Shown one piece after another: positions 57,270 through 64,000 of a stretch of DNA of 64,000 bases. Source of the DNA: Nemertoderma westbladi (Eukaryota > Xenacoelomorpha > Nemertodermatida > Nemertodermatidae); the NCBI GenBank assembly GCA_032718475.1, contig JAUCBJ010002104.1, forward strand, positions 1 through 64,000, given 5' to 3'. A program made the translations under genes and the position numbers. Every line of letters begins with the position of its first letter. The stretch's first letter is position 1. The notes beneath the pieces were generated by a model that searched no databases, had not been told where the DNA came from, and saw only the letters and a program-made list of their open reading frames with translations.

Positions 57270-58350
57270 GAGTAAGGCTACCCTCACAAGTAGCAAATAA
57301 TTGTTTCTACAACTTGTTTCTGAAACTTAATGCTGGACTTCTCACAAGCGGTAAACTTTTTTCTCAAGAAAATAGCAGTTATTTCAAAATAAATAGTTAA
57401 CATGTCCACTCACACACGGGAAACTTCATTCTCAAGAATTTAACAATTATTTAAAAATAAGTAGTTAACATGTCCATTCATTTATTTATATTATATATAT
57501 ATTATTTATTAAGCCAACATTACAGTATGGCACCAGTAACATAAGTAAATAACGATCATATAAATTAAAGCACGATTAATTGTTAAAAATATACTAAAGG
57601 TCTTAGATTTTTATAATGAAATATTATAAAATACTGAGAGCGCTTAAAATATTTATTTGGCCCAATCGTGAAGAGATTTATTGTTATTTCGGCAACTAGT
57701 AAGGTGATATATATCGGCTGTATCCCCGCAAAGCTGGCAACTGCAATTTTCATCAGGTTCGTGGAAATCTTTTCTGGAACAGATCGCAAAGTGAAAGCCA
57801 TGGACAGAGAAGCGCGTTAATACGTGGCGATTTCGTTTATTTGAATCTGTCCAAGTTCGGTTTGTCAATGCAGGAGAACTCCAAATTTCAGTGTGTATCT
57901 CAGCGCATTTTAAATCAATATCTTGTTAATATTTGCGATACGCGTCTGTTTCCGGTAATTATTTCTAAAGACGTGAAAATTTGGACAATAAGCGGTTTTT
58001 CTTGGCATGAGGCATTTATTTATATTATCAAATTATCTAATATTAGCTAGTACATAAAAATGTGATGTAATTAAAAATTTTTAAAGATGTTGCAGGGGAA
58101 TATAATTATTTTATTAAACGGTCACTTTACCAATTCAGGGAAAGGTGCAGGTTACAGAGGCGGGATTTTCTAACCAAAACAATAAACGATCGCAAAACGT
58201 TGCAGCAACTTGTTGATGGGCTCCTCACACACAGAAACTGTTGTTGCGTAATGTTTTTGAGTGTCCAGCAACAATTGCTGACCACTCACACGGAGCAACT
58301 TTTGTTTCAGAAACAAGCTGCAGAAACAAAAGTTGCACCCTGTTAAGGTT
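57270..58350. mobile_element. Possible TIR element with TTGTTTC ends
   Basis: Left CAACTTGTTTCTGAAAC (57310-57330) and right inverse GTTTCAGAAACAAGCTGCAG (58303-58325), with CTCACAC(G) repeats near both ends. The right outer end, read inwards, is CAGGGTGCAACTTTTG, like a hAT tip. No TSD found, so tentative. Contains a minus-strand fragment at 57653-57868 (CSCQLCGD...HLTSC) that resembles the Cys-rich C-terminus of some LINEs. Confidence 0.4.
58131..58189 (+). repeat. 59-bp dispersed motif, variant A
   Basis: CAATTCAGGGAAAGGTGCAGG + TTACAGAGGCGGGATTTTC + TAACCAAAACAATAAACGA; closest to the 22873 copy. Confidence 0.8.
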
Positions 58351-58629
58351 TAATAGGACCATTAGACCTTACCCCAAGTCTATTTATAATAATATTATTT
58401 TTTATTTATAAAACTACTAGTGTACTCTGAAATTTAAACACAAAGCTGCTGAACATTTTGGTATATGTTTGATGAATATTGAGTGAAAAATAATAAAGAA
58501 GAAGGGAATTTAGTGATGAAATACAGAAATATGTCAAAAAATTTAAATCACAAAAAAGTTAAATCACACTATTTCTATTAAATCCCATAATTGAGTAAAT
58601 CAATCTAGGCTGTGATTTTGTATAATTTT
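58351..58629. other. AT-rich spacer inside the giant element
   Basis: Nothing recognised. Confidence 0.4.
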
Positions 58630-58795
58630 CCAAAGTCGAATCGAATCCAATATTTTCTTTCGATTTTCGATTCGATTTCATCATTTTTCGATTCGATTCG
58701 GTTTCGGAAAAATCGCTTTCGATTCGATTTCGACCCAGTCAAATTCGTTCGATTCGATTCGATTCGATTTTCGATTCGATTTCGATACGATCCCC
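58630..58795. repeat. TTCGATTCGA array, truncated hAT-type subterminal region
   Basis: Repeats of TTTCGATTCGAT of the kind seen in the subterminal regions of the other hAT elements here. No TAGGG end; it is fused directly to the 31-bp array. Confidence 0.6.
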
Positions 58796-61700
58796 GTGCA
58801 AAGTATATGTCATCCTTTGGGTCCGTGTGCAAAGTATCTGACATCCTTTGGGTCCGTGTGTAAAGTATCTGACATCTTTTGGGTCCGTGTGCAAAGTAAA
58901 TGACATCCTTTGGGTCCGTGTGTAAAGTATATGACATCCTTTGGGTCCGTGTGCAAAGTATCTGACATCCTTTGGGTCCGTGTGTAAAGTATCTGACATC
59001 TTTTGGGTCCGTGTGCAAAGTAAATGACATCCTTTGGGTCCGTGTGTAAAGTATATGACATCCTTTGGGTCCGTGTGCAAAGTATCTGACATCTTTTGGG
59101 TCCGTGTGCAAAGTAAATGACATCTTTTGGGTCCGTGTGTAAAGTATATGACATCCTTTGGGTCCGTGTGCAAAGTATATGACATCCTTTGCGTCCGTGT
59201 TCAAAGAATCTGACATCCTTTGGGTCCGTGTGCAAAGTATCTGACATCGTTTGTGTCCGTGCTGCAAAGTATCTGCCAACATTTGGGTCCGTGTGCAAAG
59301 TATCTGACATCCTTTGGGTCCGAGCGCAAAGTATATGACATCCTTTGGGTCCGTGTGCAAAGTATCTGACATCTTTTGGGTCCGTGTGCAAAGTATCTGA
59401 CATCTTTTGGGTCCGTGTGCAAAGTAAATGACATCCTTTGGGTCCGTGTGTAAAGTATATGACATCCTTTGGGTCCGTGTGCAAAGTATCTGACATCCTT
59501 TGGGTCCGTGTGTAAAGTATCTGACATCTTTTGGGTCCGTGTGCAAAGTAAATGACATCCTTTGGGTCCGTGTGTAAAGTATATGACATCCTTTGGGTCC
59601 GTGTGCAAAGTATCTGCCAACATTTGGGTCCGTGTGTAAAGTATATGACATCCTTTGGGTCCGTGTGCAAAGTATCTGACATCCTTTGGGTCCGTGTGCA
59701 AAGTATCTGACATCCTTTGGGTCCGTGTGCAAAGTATCTGACATCGTTTGGGTCCGTGTGCAATGTATCAGACATCCTTTGGGTCCGTGTGCAAAGTATA
59801 TGACATCCTTTGCGTCCGTGTTCAAAGAATCTGACATCCTTTGGGTCCGTGTGCAAAGTATCTGACATCGTTTGTGTCCGTGCTGCAAAGTATCTGCCAA
59901 CATTTGGGTCCGTGTGCAAAGTATCTGACATCCTTTGGGTCCGAGCGCAAAGTATATGACATCCTTTGGGTCCGTGTGCAAAGTATCTGACATCTTTTGG
60001 GTCCGTGTGCAAAGTAAATGACATCTTTTGGGTCCGTGTGTAAAGTATATGACATCCTTTGGGTCCGTGTGCAAAGTATATGACATCCTTTGCGTCCGTG
60101 TTCAAAGAATCTGACATCCTTTGGGTCCGTGTGCAAAGTATCTGACATCGTTTGTGTCCGTGCTGCAAAGTATCTGCCAACATTTGGGTCCGTGTGCAAA
60201 GTATCTGACATCCTTTGGGTCCGAGCGCAAAGTATATGACATCCTTTGGGTCCGTGTGCAAAGTATCTGACATCTTTTGGGTCCGTGTGCAAAGTATCTG
60301 ACATCTTTTGGGTCCGTGTGCAAAGTAAATGACATCCTTTGGGTCCGTGTGTAAAGTATATGACATCCTTTGGGTCCGTGTGCAAAGTATCTGACATCCT
60401 TTGGGTCCGTGTGTAAAGTATCTGACATCTTTTGGGTCCGTGTGCAAAGTAAATGACATCCTTTGGGTCCGTGTGTAAAGTATATGACATCCTTTGGGTC
60501 CGTGTGCAAAGTATCTGCCAACATTTGGGTCCGTGTGTAAAGTATATGACATCCTTTGGGTCCGTGTGCAAAGTATCTGACATCCTTTGGGTCCGTGTGC
60601 AAAGTATCTGACATCCTTTGGGTCCGTGTGCAAAGTATCTGACATCGTTTGGGTCCGTGTGCAATGTATCAGACATCCTTTGGGTCCGTGTGCAAAGTAT
60701 ATGACATCCTTTGCGTCCGTGTTCAAAGAATCTGACATCCTTTGGGTCCGTGTGCAAAGTATCTGACATCGTTTGTGTCCGTGCTGCAAAGTATCTGCCA
60801 ACATTTGGGTCCGTGTGCAAAGTATCTGACATCCTTTGGGTCCGAGCGCAAAGTATATGACATCCTTTGGGTCCGTGTGCAAAGTATCTGACATCTTTTG
60901 GGTCCGTGTGCAAAGTAAATGACATCTTTTGGGTCCGTGTGTAAAGTATATGACATCCTTTGGGTCCGTGTGCAAAGTATATGACATCCTTTGCGTCCGT
61001 GTTCAAAGAATCTGACATCCTTTGGGTCCGTGTGCAAAGTATCTGACATCGTTTGTGTCCGTGCTGCAAAGTATCTGCCAACATTTGGGTCCGTGTGCAA
61101 AGTATCTGACATCCTTTGGGTCCGAGCGCAAAGTATATGACATCCTTTGGGTCCGTGTGCAAAGTATCTGACATCTTTTGGGTCCGTGTGCAAAGTAAAT
61201 GACATCTTTTGGGTCCGTGTGTAAAGTATATGACATCCTTTGGGTCCGTGTGCAAAGTATCTGACATCCTTTGGGTCCGAGTGCAAAGTATATGACATCC
61301 TTTGCGTCCGTGTTATGAGTATCTGGCATCCTTTGGATCCGAGTGCAAAGTATCTGACATCGTTTGTGTCCGTGCTGCAAAGTATCTGCCAACATTTGGG
61401 TCCGTGTGCAAAGTTTCTGACATCCTTTGGGTCCGTGTGCAAAGTATATGACATCCGTTGGGTCCGTGTGCAAAGTATATGACATCTTTTGGATCCGTGT
61501 GCCATGTATATGACATCCTTTGGGTCCGTGTGCAAAGTACCTGAGATCCTTTGGGTCCGTGTTCAAAGTATCTGACATCCTTTGGGTCCGTATTCAAAGA
61601 ATCTGACATCCTTTGGGTCCGTGTGCAAAGTATCTGACATCGTTTGTGTCCGTGCTGCAAAGTATCTGCCAACATTTGGGTCCGTGTGCAAAGTTTCTGA

Positions 61701-62389
61701 CATCGTTTGTGTCCGTGCTGCAAAGTATATGCCAACATTACATTTGGGTCCGTGTTCAAAGAATCTGACATCCTTTGGGTCCGTGTGCAAAGTATCTGAC
61801 ATCGTTTGTGTCCGTGCTGCAAAGTATCTGCCAACATTTGGGTCCGTGTGCAAAGTTTCTGACATCCTTTGGGTCCGTGTGCAAAGTATATGACATCCGT
61901 TGGGTCGTCCGTGTGCAAAGTATATGACATCTTTTGGATCCGTGTGCCATGTATATGACATCCTTTGGGTCCGTGTGCAAAGTATCTGAGATCCTTTGGG
62001 TCCGTGTTCAAAGTATCTGACATCCTTTGGGTCCGTATTCAAAGAATCTGACATCCTTTGGGTCCGTGTGCAAAGTATCTGCCAACATTTGGGTCCGTGT
62101 GCAAAGTATCTGACATCGTTTGGGTCCGTGAGCAAAGTATATGACATCCTTTGGGTCCGTGTGCAAAGTATATGACATCGCTTGGGTCCGTGTGCAAAGT
62201 ATCTGACATCCTTGGGGCCGTGTGCAAAGTATCTGACATCTTTTGGGTCCGTGTGCAAAGTATATGACATCCTTTGGGTCCGTGTGCAAAGTATCTGCCA
62301 ACATTTGGGTCCGTGTGCAAAGTATCTAATATCTTTTGGGTCCGTGTGCAAAGTTTATGACATCCTTTGGTCCGTGTGCAAACATATTA
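58796..62389 (-). repeat. 31-bp minisatellite, right arm with 0.9-kb higher-order unit
   Basis: About 116 units, inverse of the left arm. Blocks recur 901 bp apart (59201-59713 matches 60102-60614, and the segments around 59822 and 60723 match), with shorter 280-bp offsets as well. Long open frames (up to 725 codons) run through it only because no unit contains a stop in any frame. Confidence 0.97.
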
Positions 62390-63240
62390 TTACCATCATT
62401 ATCATTAGTAGGTGAATAGGGCAGGGTAGATGGTATACAAAGTAACCAAAAAGAAATCATCATGGAAAAGTTAGTCAGAATCAATCAGCTGATCCAAATT
62501 TATTCAAAAAATGAGGTTCTGGCTCTTTGTGGCTCAGTGCTTTCCGAATATTTGCATAATGTTTCGCAGAATTAACTTTGATAGCATTAATTTAACACTG
62601 TGCAACATCTCCTGAGTCAGAGTGGGTTGGTGCCGCATTGCTTCATAGTGTAATGGTCGTTTTTTGGGTCCGTGTGGGTCTTTGTGCATTTTAGCACTGC
62701 CCAAAATAAATATACTGGCTCACCCAGCAAGGAGGAGGAAGGTAGGTCATTGATCTGGTCAGGTCAGGTATTCTAGGTCATTGATCAAGAAAACTTGCCA
62801 CCTCCATGCAGCATAAAGGAGGTGCCACCTGTAGCTGCATAGACCCTCTTACTAGGGCAAATCTGGTCCTGTAACAAGGAACCCCTTCGTTCTGGGATAA
62901 GGACGCCCTTGGTCCTGGATTAAGGACCCATATACTTGGCTGCAGGGGTATATGGCCTGACCAGGCAGATGGTGATCTACCAATGGCTGGTCAGGAGTAG
63001 AGTGTTCTCATGTCCACTCTGAGAGCAGTTCACTGCAACCTGCACCTGGCAGCAAGGGTACAGGGCATGACCCAGCAAATGACCTGCAACAGCCAATGGT
63101 GGGTCATGTGCGCCAGAGTAGATATGGGTGATGGGCCTCATATCTGACTCCATTGCGACATCCACCCTGTGGAATGGCAAACCAGGGTGTGGTATTTGCC
63201 CCGAGAGCTGACTCGGCAAAAAAGCACCCCCCAACCCCCA

Positions 63241-63739
63241 CTATGGATTACATTAGCAATGCGGAGGTCCGGCCACTAGAGGCCAGTGGAATTACCGGAC
63301 ACAATCGGCCTCACAGGCGTCAGTTAACTCCTGACCGGCTGCCTGTCTCACCCCCTACTGGAGAGAGAGCAGCCAACAATTATTTGAGTCCCTTTCCTGA
63401 TGACCTTTCTGGCCCAAACCCTGGGTCACCAGGAAGGCCAGATTGTGATGGGGAGAGGGATTCTGGAGTTGGAGGCTACTCTCATGTTCCACCCCGACCA
63501 ACAAAGCCATTGGTGAATCTGAGGCAAGTCACAAGACTAGCCTCAGTAAACACCCTAACACTCGGGTCCCCAATGCGACAAGGTGAGCTGACTGCCTTGG
63601 CAGATAAGCTTTCTCTTAGTGCAGTGGGTGTTCAAGAGCACCGAATGCAGACTGGACAGACTGATGAGGTTCTGATTAAGGACATGGGGGCGGTTGGCGA
63701 CTCGCCCTCGCGTCAGCAGATGATAGTGGCAATGGTGGA
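63241..63739 (+). pseudogene. LINE ORF start and endonuclease N-terminus
   Basis: From MDYISNAEV (63243; an in-frame ATG also lies at 63153) through a Pro-rich leader, then LVNLRQVTRLASVNTLTLGS and ADKLSLSAVGVQEHRMQ, the start of an APE-type endonuclease. A one-base loss in a G run at about 63686-63690 (five G where copy 2 has six) shifts the frame and stops it at 63737-63739. The correct frame continues afterwards (IGLLMNPTAHAALDKID). The leader is not seen in any other copy here. Confidence 0.82.
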
Positions 63740-63742
63740 ATT

Positions 63743-64000
63743 GGTCTATTGATGAATCCAACTGCACATGCAGCATTGGACAAAATAGACCAAATCTCTA
63801 ACCGCATCATCCGTTGCCACTTCTCATGTTCTGGAAGACTGGCTAAGAAGTTTCCTAAGGTGGTTCTGATTGTGTGCTACTCTCCAACTAGTGTTGCCCC
63901 TGTAGAGGAGGTGGAAAATTTCTACCACAATCTACAAGCAGCTACTGATGGAGTGGATCAGCATGCATTCTTAGCATTCCTGGGAGACTTTAATGCAAGT
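63743..64000 (+). pseudogene. LINE endonuclease, continued in a shifted frame
   Basis: Collinear with copy 2 from GLLMNPTA to FLGDFNAS at the window edge, with few differences. Cut by the end of the window. Confidence 0.85.

Larger units (their letters stand above)
51431..62702. mobile_element. Giant 11.3-kb Foldback-like element with 31-bp repeat arms
   Basis: Left tip GGGCAGTGCTAAATTGCAC and inverted right tip GGGCAGTGCTAAAATGCAC. AAAATAAAT (9 bp) is duplicated at 51422-51430 and 62703-62711. TIRs of about 280 and 313 bp (51431-51709 and 62390-62702) lead into long arrays of one 31-bp unit, in + sense on the left and - sense on the right, so the halves can pair as a huge hairpin. The unit shares ACACGGACCCAAA with the TIR. 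The central part holds a LINE fragment, a mariner-type MITE, the dispersed motif and a truncated TTCGATTCGA repeat. No transposase seen. A 9-bp TSD with long TIRs suggests Mutator-like or Drosophila FB-like affinity. Confidence 0.86.
62712..64000 (+). mobile_element. RTE-like LINE, 5' end (copy 4, continues beyond window)
   Basis: The 5' UTR starts near 62712 (GGCTCACCCAGCAAGGAGG), immediately after the TSD of the giant element. It holds two related GGCCTGACCAGGCAGATGG / GGCATGACCCAGCAAATGA modules. From 63591 on it matches the endonuclease part of copy 2. This is the only copy that shows the element's 5' region. Confidence 0.85.

Noticed and set aside
57583-57868. Small zinc-finger gene on the minus strand
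   Set aside because: The Cys/His pattern fits a LINE C-terminal remnant; short, overlapping frames and no start context.
58810-60987. 725-codon open frame on the minus strand and similar frames in 51.7-62.4 kb
   Set aside because: Pure translation of the 31-bp minisatellite; the unit has no stop in any frame, so long frames appear in several registers. No start context, no domain.
51710-62389. CRISPR-like array of about 31-bp repeats
   Set aside because: No unique spacers between units, eukaryotic context, no cas genes; a plain minisatellite.

Overview
The window is AT-rich nuclear DNA from a metazoan, most likely a marine invertebrate. Two intact animal genes support this: a Gi/o-class G-protein alpha subunit and an ELKS/ERC/CAST presynaptic scaffold homologue. 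Both are single-exon. The exact phylum cannot be fixed from the sequence alone. Everything else is repeats, and transposons inside transposons.

Layout. 0.7-1.7 kb: G-alpha gene (-). 2-3 kb: 3' fragment of an RTE-like LINE (+). 3.6-8.8 kb: a TIR element with GTACAAAA arrays whose left end was tandemly duplicated; the second copy carries an 837-bp hAT MITE, and a tRNA-like SINE lies near the right end. 9.2-17.1 kb: a 7.9-kb hAT-type transposon with TIRs of about 385 bp. Its decayed transposase carries two PHD-type zinc fingers. A LINE split its coding region and a second copy of the hAT MITE sits in its intron. 17.35-18.8 kb: pogo/Tigger-type (DDE_1) transposase pseudogene with a 127-bp LINE patch flanked by a 6-bp duplication. 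19.2-26.0 kb: a TIR element holding a TTGTTGCTC minisatellite, a 2.1-kb hAT element and a complete Merlin transposon. 26.2-28.8 kb: diverged tandem repeats. 28.8-32.3 kb: a hAT-type element with an internal CR1-like LINE that carries a twin-priming inversion, flanked by GCGGAT repeats. 34.3-36.4 kb: 80-bp satellite. 36.5-36.9 kb: mariner-type MITE. 37.6-40.3 kb: ERC homologue (-). 40.9-50.5 kb: four non-autonomous Helitron copies (-), one containing two head-to-tail Helitrons of another family. 50.8-51.2 kb: LINE fragment. 51.4-62.7 kb: an 11.3-kb Foldback-like element, bounded by TIRs and a 9-bp TSD, built mainly of inverted arrays of a 31-bp minisatellite. 62.7-64 kb: 5' end of another RTE-like LINE copy, running off the window.

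Most element boundaries were set from the sequence itself, using target-site duplications, terminal motifs and comparison with unoccupied sister copies. The nesting gives a relative insertion history. No transposase in the window is plainly intact except, perhaps, the catalytic part of the Merlin one. The long ORFs in the 51-62 kb region and in the TTGTTGCTC arrays are products of repeat periodicity, not genes.
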